Origin: Akkermansiaceae bacterium
GTDB lineage: Bacteria > Verrucomicrobiota > Verrucomicrobiia > Verrucomicrobiales > Akkermansiaceae
NCBI GenBank assembly: GCA_947462535.1
Contig: CANHPN010000017.1
Coordinates: 1 to 41,377, forward strand
Direction of reading: 5' to 3'
DNA: 41,377 nt
Shown: positions 18,522 to 27,531 of the stretch, piece after piece
Layout of the letters: each line of letters opens with the position of its first letter
How positions within the stretch are numbered: position 1 is the stretch's first letter
Program-made: the position numbers and the translations under genes
Notes under the pieces: generated by a model
Seen by the model: only the letters and a program-made list of their open reading frames with translations
Told to the model about the DNA's origin: nothing
Database searches by the model: none

Positions 18522-18755
18522 TTATTTCCCGTCCAGCGCTTCGAGATGCGCGAGGGCCTTCTGGTAGCTGGCGTTGCCGAGGTAGTGTCGGAGCTGCGCG
18601 TCCACGGAGGTCCGGTGCGCCGCCGTCCATGCGGAAATCTCCTCCGAAACGTCTTTGAGTGCTTGGAGATGGCCCGCTGCGTCCCGGTCCCGCCACGCGT
18701 GGTCGGCGATGATGGCGATGCGGCGGCGGAGGAGTTCGGTCAGTTCGGCGGTCAT
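18522..18755 (-). CDS. hypothetical small helical protein
   Basis: A 77-residue, charged, probably all-helical protein (MTAELTELLRRRIAIIADHAWRDRD... ending ALAHLEALDGK). There is no signal, no membrane segment and no cysteine. The LRRRIAIIADH and LKDVSEEISAW segments suggest a small helical bundle. I recognise no family. It sits between the Pro-rich exported protein and the divergent ppc gene. Regular codon use supports it as a true gene. Confidence 0.65.
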   Translation of the reverse strand: MTAELTELLRRRIAIIADHAWRDRDAAGHLQALKDVSEEISAWTAAHRTSVDAQLRHYLGNASYQKALAHLEALDGK

Positions 18756-18975
18756 GGGAGTCGGGAGAAAGCGATCACGCGTGGGGCGGCTTTATCGCGC
18801 CTTGCCGGGGCGATATCCAACGTAAAGTCAGGGAGAATGCGGGAATCTGTGTGAAACTGGAGACTTTACGATAATTCCGGGGAGCGATTTGCTGCAAATG
18901 TCGCCGCCGGTTGAAAAAATGGATTCGATATCGCCTTTCCGAATCGGCCCGGATCATGCTTAAGAAACGCCGCGC

Positions 18976-21723
18976 ATGACAGACACCGCCGCCCACCCCA
19001 CCCGCGAGCAGCTTCGACTGGAAGGATTCGACCTGATTGACGAGCGGTTGCAATACATGCTCGGCTGTTTGAAAGACGCGCTGGTCAGCACCGGGGAAAC
19101 CAAACTCCTGCCATTCCTGCCGTGGTCCGGCCAAGAGCCGGAAACCGGTGCCGCGCCCGAGGGGCTGCCGCAGCTTTATTCGATCGGCTTCCAGCTGCTT
19201 AACATGGTCGAGGAGCGTGTGGCCGCCGAAATCCGCCGCGAGCGGGAAAAGGCGCTCGGCGCGGAATCGATCCGCGGCTTGTGGCCGCAGGCGTTGCGGG
19301 ACTTGCGCGCCATCGGCCTGACGCCCGAGCAGATCCTCGAAGTGCTGCGCGACGTGCAGGTCGAGCCGGTGCTCACCGCCCATCCGACCGAGGCCAAACG
19401 CTCCAGTATCCGCGAGCGCCACCGCGCGCTCTACGATGAAATGGTCCGCAACGAGTTCCCGAAATACACCGAGCGCGAACGCCGCCGCATCCGCGAGCGG
19501 GTTGTCACCACCTTGGAAACCCTTTGGCGCACGGCGGAAATTCATCTCGTCCGGCCCGACATCACCAGCGAGCTGCGCAACGCCACCCACTACCTGCGCG
19601 ACCTTTTCCCCTCCGCGATCAACCGCCTCGACCTGCATTTCACCGAGGCTTGGCGCGACGCCGGGCTGCCGCTTGAAATGCTGCGCTCGGCAGGAAACAT
19701 CCCGCATTTGAAATTCGGCACCTGGATCGGTGGCGATCGCGACGGCCACCCATTAGTCACTCCCGCCGTCACCGAGCAGACGCTCGAAACCCTGCGCCAC
19801 TCGGCCTTCCGCCTGCTCCAGCGCGAGCTGTTGGAGCTCGGCTCGCAGCTCACGCTTTCCCGCTACCTCACGCCGGTGCCGCCGGAACTCCAAGCGCGCA
19901 TCGACCAACTGCTCGCCATGCTCCAGGGCAGCTCCGGCGTGGCGGAAATCCTCGACCGCTACGAGGAGGAACCGTGGCGGCAAATGGCGGCGCTCATGGC
20001 GCTGCGGCTGCGCGAACAGACGCAGGGGAAACCCGGCTACCGGAATCCCGCCTGCCTCGCGGATGATCTGAATTTGCTCTCGCGCACGCTCGCGGCAGCT
20101 GGCTGTCACTTGCTGGAGGAAGCGGCGATCCGTCCGCTGCGGCACAAGCTGGAGATGTTCGGCTTCCACCTCGCCACACTCGACGTCCGGCAGAACTCGG
20201 AATTCCACGACAAGGCGATCAGCCAGCTACTCGCCGCCGCCGGAGTGACCGATGGAGAAAACTACGCCGCCTGGCCCGAGGAGCGGCGTTTGGAATTCCT
20301 CACCGCCGAGCTGAAATCGACGCGCCCGTTTCTCCACGACGACCTGCGCGTGGGCACCGAGGCGGACGACGTGCTCGACTGCTACCGGGTGCTCGTGCGT
20401 CATCGCCGGAACTGGAGCTCCGGCGGGCTTGGCTCGCTCATCGTCTCGATGACGCGGCAGCTCTCGGACCTGCTCGGCGTCTATCTGCTGGCCCGCGAGG
20501 CCGGCCTGATGGAGCTCACGCCGGACGGCTTGCTCTGCCCGCTGCAGGTCGTGCCGCTGTTCGAAACGATGGACGACCTCGACCGCTCGCCCGGCATCCT
20601 GGAGGCCTTCCTCCAGCATCCGCTCACTTTGCGCTCCGCCGGGAAATTTCCCGCCCAACAGGTGATGCTCGGCTACTCGGATTCCAACAAGGACTGCGGC
20701 ATCCTCGCCGCGCAGTTCGCGCTGCAGCGGGCGCAGACCGCGCTCACCCGCGTGGGCCGGGAGAACGACGTGCGGCTGTGCTTTTTCCACGGCCGCGGAG
20801 GCACGATTTCCCGCGGTGCCGGGCCGACGCATTGGTTCATGGCCGCGCTGCCCTCCGGCGCGATGAGCGGCGGCTTCCGCATGACCGAGCAGGGCGAGAC
20901 GATCGCCCAGAAATACGCCAACCTCGCCAACGCCACTTACAATCTCGAACTCCTGCTCGCCGGTGCCGCCGTCACCACCGCGCACCACCGCCACCTGCCG
21001 GCCGCAGAGGATTCCTGCGAGGCCTTCATGTCGCGGCTGGGAGAAACCAGCCAGGCGGCCTACCAGAATTTCCTCAAGGCGGACGGCTTCATCGAATTCT
21101 ACCGCCAGGCGACGCCCATCGATGCGTTGGAAAACTCGCGCATCGGCTCCCGCCCCGCGCGGCGGACCGGTAAGAAGGGGTTTTCCATCAGTGACCTCCG
21201 CGCCATCCCGTGGGTGTTTTCCTGGACCCAGGCGCGCTACTATCTGCCCGGCTGGTTCGGCGTGGGATCGGCGTTAGAGACGCTGAAAAACGAGGACCCC
21301 GCGGGCTTCGGCGATTTCAAAAAGGCCCTGCCCAAATCCACCTTTCTCAGCTACGTGCTCACCAACGTGGAAACCAACCTCGCCTCGGCGAACCTGGAAT
21401 TGATGCGCGACTACGCCGGTCTGGTAGAAAACGTGGAGCTCCGGGACAAGTTCAACACCCTGATCCGCGACGAATTCGAGAGAACCCGCCACCTCCTCGC
21501 CGAGCTCTTCGACGGCGAGATGAAAGACCGCCGCCCGCGAATGGCCAAGACCCTGGAAATCCGCGAGGCCCCGCTGCGGGTGCTCCACCAGCAGCAAATC
21601 GCCCTGCTCCGCGAGTGGCGCGGCCACCTCGCCGCCGAGCGGACGACCGAGGCGGACTCGCTGCTGCCCAAGCTCCTGCTCTCCATCAACGCGATCGCCT
21701 CGGGGCTGCGGACGACCGGCTGA
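18976..21723 (+). CDS. ppc: phosphoenolpyruvate carboxylase
   Basis: Carboxylates phosphoenolpyruvate with bicarbonate to oxaloacetate, the anaplerotic supply to the TCA cycle and to the aspartate family that starts at LysC. The 915-residue protein has the catalytic histidine His136 in VLTAHPTEAKR, the substrate loop GTWIGGDRDGHP, GYSDSNKD starting at Gly566, and the arginine/glycine loop FFHGRGGTISRGAGP. The length is normal for the bacterial enzyme. The 220-bp leader holds a hairpin-forming GATTCG/CGAATC pair and an imperfect GCGATTT/AAATGTCGC palindrome. Allosteric control is usual in the family. Confidence 0.97.
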   Translation: MTDTAAHPTREQLRLEGFDLIDERLQYMLGCLKDALVSTGETKLLPFLPWSGQEPETGAAPEGLPQLYSIGFQLLNMVEERVAAEIRREREKALGAESIRGLWPQALRDLRAIGLTPEQILEVLRDVQVEPVLTAHPTEAKRSSIRERHRALYDEMVRNEFPKYTERERRRIRERVVTTLETLWRTAEIHLVRPDITSELRNATHYLRDLFPSAINRLDLHFTEAWRDAGLPLEMLRSAGNIPHLKFGTWIGGDRDGHPLVTPAVTEQTLETLRHSAFRLLQRELLELGSQLTLSRYLTPVPPELQARIDQLLAMLQGSSGVAEILDRYEEEPWRQMAALMALRLREQTQGKPGYRNPACLADDLNLLSRTLAAAGCHLLEEAAIRPLRHKLEMFGFHLATLDVRQNSEFHDKAISQLLAAAGVTDGENYAAWPEERRLEFLTAELKSTRPFLHDDLRVGTEADDVLDCYRVLVRHRRNWSSGGLGSLIVSMTRQLSDLLGVYLLAREAGLMELTPDGLLCPLQVVPLFETMDDLDRSPGILEAFLQHPLTLRSAGKFPAQQVMLGYSDSNKDCGILAAQFALQRAQTALTRVGRENDVRLCFFHGRGGTISRGAGPTHWFMAALPSGAMSGGFRMTEQGETIAQKYANLANATYNLELLLAGAAVTTAHHRHLPAAEDSCEAFMSRLGETSQAAYQNFLKADGFIEFYRQATPIDALENSRIGSRPARRTGKKGFSISDLRAIPWVFSWTQARYYLPGWFGVGSALETLKNEDPAGFGDFKKALPKSTFLSYVLTNVETNLASANLELMRDYAGLVENVELRDKFNTLIRDEFERTRHLLAELFDGEMKDRRPRMAKTLEIREAPLRVLHQQQIALLREWRGHLAAERTTEADSLLPKLLLSINAIASGLRTTG

Positions 21724-21759
21724 TCATCCGCCTCTTTGCGCACCCCGGGAATGCCAGCA

Positions 21760-22356
21760 TCACGCGAGGCCGCGGGCAGCCAGCAGCTTGTCCACGTATT
21801 TCGCGAGCATGTCCGTTTCCAGATTCATCGGTTGGCCGATTTTCGCGCGGTGGAGGTGGGTGTGCTCCCAGGTGTGTGGGGTGATCCAGAACACCGCGCC
21901 GCCGGGTGTGAGCTCGGCGATGGTTAGGGAAATGCCGTCGAGAGTGAGCGAGCCTTTGTCGATGCAGTAGCGGTGGATTTCCGGCGGCAGGGAGACGCCG
22001 ACGATGTGGTCCTGGCCGCTGGCTTCGAGGCGGGTGATTTTCGCGGTGCCGTCCACGTGGCCTTGGACGAAATGGCCGCCGAAGCGGTCGCCGACCATCA
22101 TCGCGCGTTCGAGGTTCACGATCGATCCGGCGGCGAGCCCACCGAGCGAGGTGACGCGCAGGGTCTGGGCTAGCAGGTCGAAGGAAACTCCGCCGGGAGC
22201 GAGGTCGGCGACGGTGAGACAGCAGCCGTTGATGGCCACCGAGTCGCCGAGCGCGAGCTCGGTGGCGAAGGGGATATCGAGGGTGAGCCGCGCTTGCTCG
22301 CCTTTGGATTCAAGGCTGAGCACGCTGCCGGTGGCTTCGACAAGTCCGGTGAACAT
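21760..22356 (-). CDS. ribE: riboflavin synthase alpha chain
   Basis: Dismutates two molecules of 6,7-dimethyl-8-ribityllumazine into riboflavin and the pyrimidinedione precursor. At 198 residues it has the usual two lumazine-binding beta-barrel repeats: the first opens MFTGLVEATG, and the second follows HFVQGHVDGTAKI. The conserved INGCCLTV and LTLDGISLTI lie at matching places in the two halves. It starts 6 bp after the antiporter gene and is probably in its operon, rather than a rib operon. It converges on ppc. Confidence 0.95.
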   Translation of the reverse strand: MFTGLVEATGSVLSLESKGEQARLTLDIPFATELALGDSVAINGCCLTVADLAPGGVSFDLLAQTLRVTSLGGLAAGSIVNLERAMMVGDRFGGHFVQGHVDGTAKITRLEASGQDHIVGVSLPPEIHRYCIDKGSLTLDGISLTIAELTPGGAVFWITPHTWEHTHLHRAKIGQPMNLETDMLAKYVDKLLAARGLA

Positions 22357-22362
22357 CGAATT

Positions 22363-23952
22363 TCAGGGAGTGGTGGTTTGGACCTTTTCCACCGGGGCAA
22401 ACATCTCGTCGATGCCACGGTCGGGGAAGAACAGCATGCATAGCGCGACGATGATGGTCGGCAGAAGCGCGGCGAGCGCGAGCTTCAAGGGGGAGACGCC
22501 TTCGCCGAAAAATTTCCCTAGCAGCGCCTGGCCGGCGGGGTTCGGCGCGTTGGCGATGACGGTGAGTCCGCCGCCGGTGACGGCTCCCGCGAGCACCGCG
22601 TATTTCAACTGGGGTGAGAGCCCTTCCACCTGACTGGCGAGAAAGGTGATGGCGGCGTTGTCGTTGAAGGAGGTGAGGATGATGGAGCCGACAAAGAGCG
22701 GGATTTGCGATAGGCTCGATATGATCGGTGCGAGCCACCAGCCTTGCAGCCCGCCGTGGACGACCAGGCCGGCGAGGAAGAATCCGACGAGGATCGGGCT
22801 GCGGAGATTGACCTCGTGCTGGTGGTTCGCGGTGGCTTGGGAGAACGCGAGAAAGAACAGAAATCCGCCGATGAACAAAGGCGGATAGTGGGAGAACGCC
22901 ACGGTCCACGCCATGAAGGCCAGGTGCGTGAGCGTGATGAACAGCGGCACGTGGTGCTTCTCCTGGATCACGTCGCCCACGCCGTCGCCGTCATGGTCGC
23001 CTGCCCGTTTCTCCATGGCTGAAAGCTCCTTGCGGAAAAAGAAGTAGTAGATCGAACTGGATAATATGATCGAAATGATCGCCTTGTCGCCATAGTGGAG
23101 AAACATTTCCGAGGAGGTGATTTCCCATTTCTTGGCAACCATCAGCACCGGCGGCGCGGCGAAATTCGTCAGCACTCCGCCAATGGAGATGTTGACGAAA
23201 AGCAGTCCCAGCGTGGCGTAGGCGAACCGCGGCGACGGCTTGAGTTGATAGAACTTCTTGGCCAGCAGCATCGCGGCGATGGTCATGGCACCGGGCTCGG
23301 TGATGAAGGAGCCTAGCAGCGGGGCCACGATCATGATCGAGAGCCACCAGGCACCCGGGGTCTGCTTGCCGATGCGGGCGAAGTAGCTCAGGCAGGACTC
23401 GGCGAAGCGCAGGATCGGCCGGGTGGAGGCGAGCGCCATGATGATTACGACGAACAAGGGCTCGGTGAAATTGACTCCCATGAAGTAGGTTTTCACGGTC
23501 GTCAGGTCGTAGAAGGCGATGATCGCGCCGATCAGGGCGATGACCCAGATGCCGAAGATCGCCTCCACCTCGCCGAGGAAATGGAGGACCGTCGCCTTGA
23601 AGTTGACGAGGTCGCCGGCCACTATCGTTTCGTGGCGGGCCGCCTTCAAGCTGCGGACTTTCGCGTCGTGATCATGCTGGATCTTGTGGGAGAGCTTGGT
23701 GATGGGGATGGCGAAGAAGGTGTGGATGATGGCGAGGGCGAAGATGATGGTCGTCACTAGCAGGAACGGCTGCTGCTCGGCCCGGAAGACGAGTCTTTCA
23801 CCGATGCCGTCGAGGCCCATGGCGCTTTCCCGGTCGGCGAAGGTCGCCATTTCCGTGACGAAGGCGGGCTCCTTGGCATGTACGTCCGCAGCAAACGCGC
23901 CGGTGGGGACCAGCAGGAAAATAACGGTAAAAAGCAGGACGATTGATTTCAT
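22363..23952 (-). CDS. putative Na+/H+ antiporter (PF07399-type)
   Basis: A 529-residue cytoplasmic-membrane transporter with a signal-like N-terminus (MKSIVLLFTVIFLLVPTGAFAA) and about a dozen hydrophobic helices. Motifs PLLGSFITEPGAMTIAAMLLA and NISIGGVLTNFAAPPVLMVA match the putative Na+/H+ antiporter family found in Chlamydiae and Verrucomicrobia. Substrate and coupling are inferred from the ion-transporter superfamily and have not been shown. A calcium-loop-like DHDGDGVGD occurs in a cytoplasmic or periplasmic loop. It is the first gene of a pair with ribE. Confidence 0.85.
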   Translation of the reverse strand: MKSIVLLFTVIFLLVPTGAFAADVHAKEPAFVTEMATFADRESAMGLDGIGERLVFRAEQQPFLLVTTIIFALAIIHTFFAIPITKLSHKIQHDHDAKVRSLKAARHETIVAGDLVNFKATVLHFLGEVEAIFGIWVIALIGAIIAFYDLTTVKTYFMGVNFTEPLFVVIIMALASTRPILRFAESCLSYFARIGKQTPGAWWLSIMIVAPLLGSFITEPGAMTIAAMLLAKKFYQLKPSPRFAYATLGLLFVNISIGGVLTNFAAPPVLMVAKKWEITSSEMFLHYGDKAIISIILSSSIYYFFFRKELSAMEKRAGDHDGDGVGDVIQEKHHVPLFITLTHLAFMAWTVAFSHYPPLFIGGFLFFLAFSQATANHQHEVNLRSPILVGFFLAGLVVHGGLQGWWLAPIISSLSQIPLFVGSIILTSFNDNAAITFLASQVEGLSPQLKYAVLAGAVTGGGLTVIANAPNPAGQALLGKFFGEGVSPLKLALAALLPTIIVALCMLFFPDRGIDEMFAPVEKVQTTTP

Positions 23953-24018
23953 GATGAGGCGGTGAAAGACCTGGGGAATTCATAGGCAAGGCGCGAACTC
24001 GGGGCAAGGGAAACCGGG

Positions 24019-27000
24019 ATGCCGGGAAAGCGAGTGATTGACCGGAGTGCAAGTTCCGGCGAAACTGGCGACGTTTTGTCAGACTTGGAAACAACAGGTG
24101 AGAAAGCCGGGGCGCGCCCCAAGCGACGCAGGAGGTGGCGGCGCTGGGTTTTTGTCGGCGTGCTGGTGCTCGGCCTGGTGTGGCTGAACGGTCCGGGAAT
24201 GCGGCTGCTCGCTCCTCGCGTGGCGGTGCGCTTTCTGGAAAAGGCCGGACTGCGCGGAAACTTCAAGGTCAGCGGAAGCCTCACCGGCGGACTGTCGTTT
24301 TCCGATCTGAAAATCGAGGGCGACAAGGAGCTCGCCCGCCTGAGCATCGACCGGGTGACCCCGGATTACCAATGGCGTGGTCTGTTCAAGGGCCGCTTGG
24401 AAGGCCTGGCGGTGGACGGCGTGCATGTGGATCTCCGGCTTGGATTGAGGAAGGACAAGGGGGAAAAGCCTCCGTTGGATTTGAAGAAGCTGGTCGAAAC
24501 CCTGCGCGGCGTGCGGGGAAAGATCGTGCCCGTGGAGTTTGATGTTAAGAACATCAGCCTCGCCGCCACCCGCGACGGGAAAGCGTTTCTGTCACTCGCA
24601 CCCAGCCGCCTTTCCCACAAATCCGGCAGCGGTAACATCATGTTTGAACTCGGCAAACTCACCGAAGCGGGCGGCCGCGAGTGGCCGGCCCGGCAATCCT
24701 CCATCACCTGGGCACCGGATGAGCTCTCCATCGCGCGCGTCGATCCCTATCCAGGCGTTAGTTTGCGCGATCTGTTGGTGCGGCTTCCGGCCGGTGGCGA
24801 GCCATCAGCGGAGGCGGAGCTGCATCTTGACGAAGCGGTGTTCGTAATCACCGGCGCGGCGGGGTTCGCATCGGTTAGCATCGACCTTCGCGAGGGCAAG
24901 CTCGATGTCGCGCAAGCGGCGAAGCGCTTCGGATTCGAGATTCCGGCCCGTGCGACGCTCACTTCCCTGGCGGTCGAGCTGGATCAAATCCTGCCGAAAC
25001 CGAAAGCAGCGGCTGGCAGGGTCAGTATTTTGTTAGAAGAAATCGCCTGGAAGGATTGGAGCGCGCCCGAGCTGGGGATGGACGCCACGCTTGCCGCCGA
25101 TCAAGCGTCGGTCACCGCCCGCGGAGTCATGCTGGGAACCGGCTTCTCGCTGGAGGCCGAGGCTCCCGTCACGCGCGGGGAAAACCGCTTCGTGCTCGGC
25201 GACGCGCAGGGCCGTTTCAACATCGCGGACGTGCCCAAGCTCCTGCGCGAACTGGCGGCCCGCGCGCCGGCCATCGACCCGCAGGCTCCGGTCCCTCCGT
25301 CGAGGGTGGAGGGAAATTTCAACGTCACCTTCCTCGCGAACAAGCCCCAAGCCGCCACCGCCGACCTCGTCTTGAAACCGGACGACGACGAGCTCGCTTC
25401 TCCCGTCGCGCTCAAAGGCCGCTGGGCACGAGACCAACCGCTTGGCGCGGATCTCTCGCTCGATGGCCTGAGAGCCGCGATCGACTATCACATTGAGCCA
25501 GCTACCTATCATGGCCTGCTGGAGTTTGATGGGTTCGACAGTCGCCGGATTGACCGCTGGCTCTCCATCGTGAGGGTGACGCCCGGTGCCGCTGCAAACC
25601 TATCAGGAATGTGGACCGGCAAGGGGGAATTAAAAACTGGTAAACACCTCGGCGAGCTGTCGCTCTCCCAAGCCACTTGGTCGCGTGAGGCCGCGCCGCC
25701 GGTCACTGCCATCGGCGGCATCCGCTACGACTGGCCGGCGGGCTTCGAAACCCAGGGCCTGCGGCTGCGGATGAACGAGCAGACGGTCGCGCTCGAAGCC
25801 GCGCTTGCTAACAATCTGCTAGAACTCCGCCATTTCCTCTGGAGCGACGGCAAGGAGGAGCTCGCCGAGGGCCGCGCCAGCCTGCCGGTGCCGCTGGATT
25901 TCTCGAAATGGCGCGACACGCTCGCCAAGGACGCCCGGCCGCTTGCGGTCTCCATCAAGTCGCGGGTGCTCTCGCTGGGCTTGGTCAACGAGTGGCTCCC
26001 GGCCATGGACAAACTCGATCCGCGCTCGACCGGCCAGTTCGATATCCAGATTTCAGGAAGCTATTCCGAGCCGGTGGTCGATGCGGTTTTGGAAGCCAAG
26101 GATCTCCGCTCTCCGGCCCAGCCGAAGCTCCCGCCAGCCGATTTGAAAATCGTGCTGGCCGCCCGCGACGGACGCCTAACACTGGATGGAAGCGCGACCG
26201 CTCCGGACTTCCCCGCGGCGGTCATGAAGGCGTCGATGGCGTTCCGTCCGTCCGAATGGGCCGAGTCGCCTGGGCTGATCCAGGACGAGCCGGTGGAGGC
26301 GCGCGTCGATCTCCCGCGCTTGGACCTCTCGCGTTTCGGCTCGCTGTTTCCCGCCGCCGAACGAATCGCCGGAATCGCCACCGGCAACATCGTCGTCTCG
26401 GGAAAGGTCGGCAAACCCGAGCTCAAGGGTGCCATCGGCCTAACCGGGATCGGCTTTCGTTTCAAGGACGGCCGCTTTCCCGCCATCGAAGGCGCGTCCG
26501 CGGCGGTGGAGCTCGCCTTGGACAGCATCATCCTGAAGAGCCTCAAAAGCACCGTCGCGGGCGGCACCTTGCAGGGCGACGGCTCGCTCGCGATCCGCGC
26601 CGGCAAGCCGGGTGAGATCGACCTGCGCCTCCGCGGCAACCACCTGCCGTTAGTCCGTAATGACGTCCTGATTCTCCGCGCCAACGCCGATCTCCGCCTG
26701 CAAGGCCCGTGGCAACTGCCGACGCTCTCCGGCAACGTCGGCGTGGTGGACAGCATTTTTTATCGGGACATCGAGCTGCTGCCTATCGGCTCGCCCTTCA
26801 TCGCGCCGCGGGCGGCGGCCTTGCCGAAAATCGACGCGCCGAAAAGACAGGCCGACTTGATTCCCGAGCCCTTCCGGAACTGGGCGCTCAAGGTGCAGGT
26901 CCGCACCGAGGAACCGCTGCTCATCCGGGGGAACCTCGTGACCGGAGACATCACCGGAAGCGTCCGCATCGGTGGCACGTTTGGCGCTCCCGCGCCGGAT

Positions 27001-27531
27001 GGAGTGGTCGAAATCAAGGGTTTCCGCGCTGCATTGCCGTTCAGCACCTTGTCCGTCGGGTCGGGCACGGCGACCTTCACTCCCGCGTCCGGGTTCGATC
27101 CGGTCATTGAAATCCGCGGCACCGCCGAGCCCCGTCCCTACCGCGTGACTGTTTATGCCTACGGTCGCGCCTCGGATCCCCAGCTGGTTCTAACTTCAAA
27201 TCCGCCGCTGCCGGAAAATGAAATCATGACCCTGCTCGCCACCGGCACCACCACCAGCGGGCTGGAAGATCCGCAGGCGGCGTCGTCACGCGCACTGCAG
27301 CTCCTCGTCGAGGAAATGCGCCGCGGGCGGTTCCGCTCTGGCAGGCAGCTCCGACCATTGTTAGGCCTGCTGGACCGGGTCGATTTCAGCCTCGCCGAAG
27401 CCGATCCGTATTCCAGCGAATCGTTCTCCACCGCCACCCTGTCCATTACCGACCGCTGGTTCCTCTCCGCCGGCATGAGCGGCACCGGCGACTCCCGCGT
27501 TCTCGCCATCTGGCGTCTTTCCTTCCGGTGA
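24019..27531 (+). CDS. TamB-like translocation/assembly module protein
   Basis: A large 1170-residue periplasm-spanning protein. A basic N-terminus (RPKRRRRWRR) and membrane anchor (about 43-56) are followed by long beta-helical, AsmA-like repeats. The C-terminus is the TamB/DUF490 domain (LPFSTLSVGSGTATFTPASGFDPVIEIRGTAEPRPYRV and PPLPENEIMTLLATG). TamB works with an Omp85 protein in outer-membrane protein insertion or lipid transfer. The partner starts in the next frame at 27531 (TGATG overlap), so they are coupled. Diverged from proteobacterial TamB in its first 800 residues. It is divergent from the antiporter. Confidence 0.9.
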   Translation: MPGKRVIDRSASSGETGDVLSDLETTGEKAGARPKRRRRWRRWVFVGVLVLGLVWLNGPGMRLLAPRVAVRFLEKAGLRGNFKVSGSLTGGLSFSDLKIEGDKELARLSIDRVTPDYQWRGLFKGRLEGLAVDGVHVDLRLGLRKDKGEKPPLDLKKLVETLRGVRGKIVPVEFDVKNISLAATRDGKAFLSLAPSRLSHKSGSGNIMFELGKLTEAGGREWPARQSSITWAPDELSIARVDPYPGVSLRDLLVRLPAGGEPSAEAELHLDEAVFVITGAAGFASVSIDLREGKLDVAQAAKRFGFEIPARATLTSLAVELDQILPKPKAAAGRVSILLEEIAWKDWSAPELGMDATLAADQASVTARGVMLGTGFSLEAEAPVTRGENRFVLGDAQGRFNIADVPKLLRELAARAPAIDPQAPVPPSRVEGNFNVTFLANKPQAATADLVLKPDDDELASPVALKGRWARDQPLGADLSLDGLRAAIDYHIEPATYHGLLEFDGFDSRRIDRWLSIVRVTPGAAANLSGMWTGKGELKTGKHLGELSLSQATWSREAAPPVTAIGGIRYDWPAGFETQGLRLRMNEQTVALEAALANNLLELRHFLWSDGKEELAEGRASLPVPLDFSKWRDTLAKDARPLAVSIKSRVLSLGLVNEWLPAMDKLDPRSTGQFDIQISGSYSEPVVDAVLEAKDLRSPAQPKLPPADLKIVLAARDGRLTLDGSATAPDFPAAVMKASMAFRPSEWAESPGLIQDEPVEARVDLPRLDLSRFGSLFPAAERIAGIATGNIVVSGKVGKPELKGAIGLTGIGFRFKDGRFPAIEGASAAVELALDSIILKSLKSTVAGGTLQGDGSLAIRAGKPGEIDLRLRGNHLPLVRNDVLILRANADLRLQGPWQLPTLSGNVGVVDSIFYRDIELLPIGSPFIAPRAAALPKIDAPKRQADLIPEPFRNWALKVQVRTEEPLLIRGNLVTGDITGSVRIGGTFGAPAPDGVVEIKGFRAALPFSTLSVGSGTATFTPASGFDPVIEIRGTAEPRPYRVTVYAYGRASDPQLVLTSNPPLPENEIMTLLATGTTTSGLEDPQAASSRALQLLVEEMRRGRFRSGRQLRPLLGLLDRVDFSLAEADPYSSESFSTATLSITDRWFLSAGMSGTGDSRVLAIWRLSFR

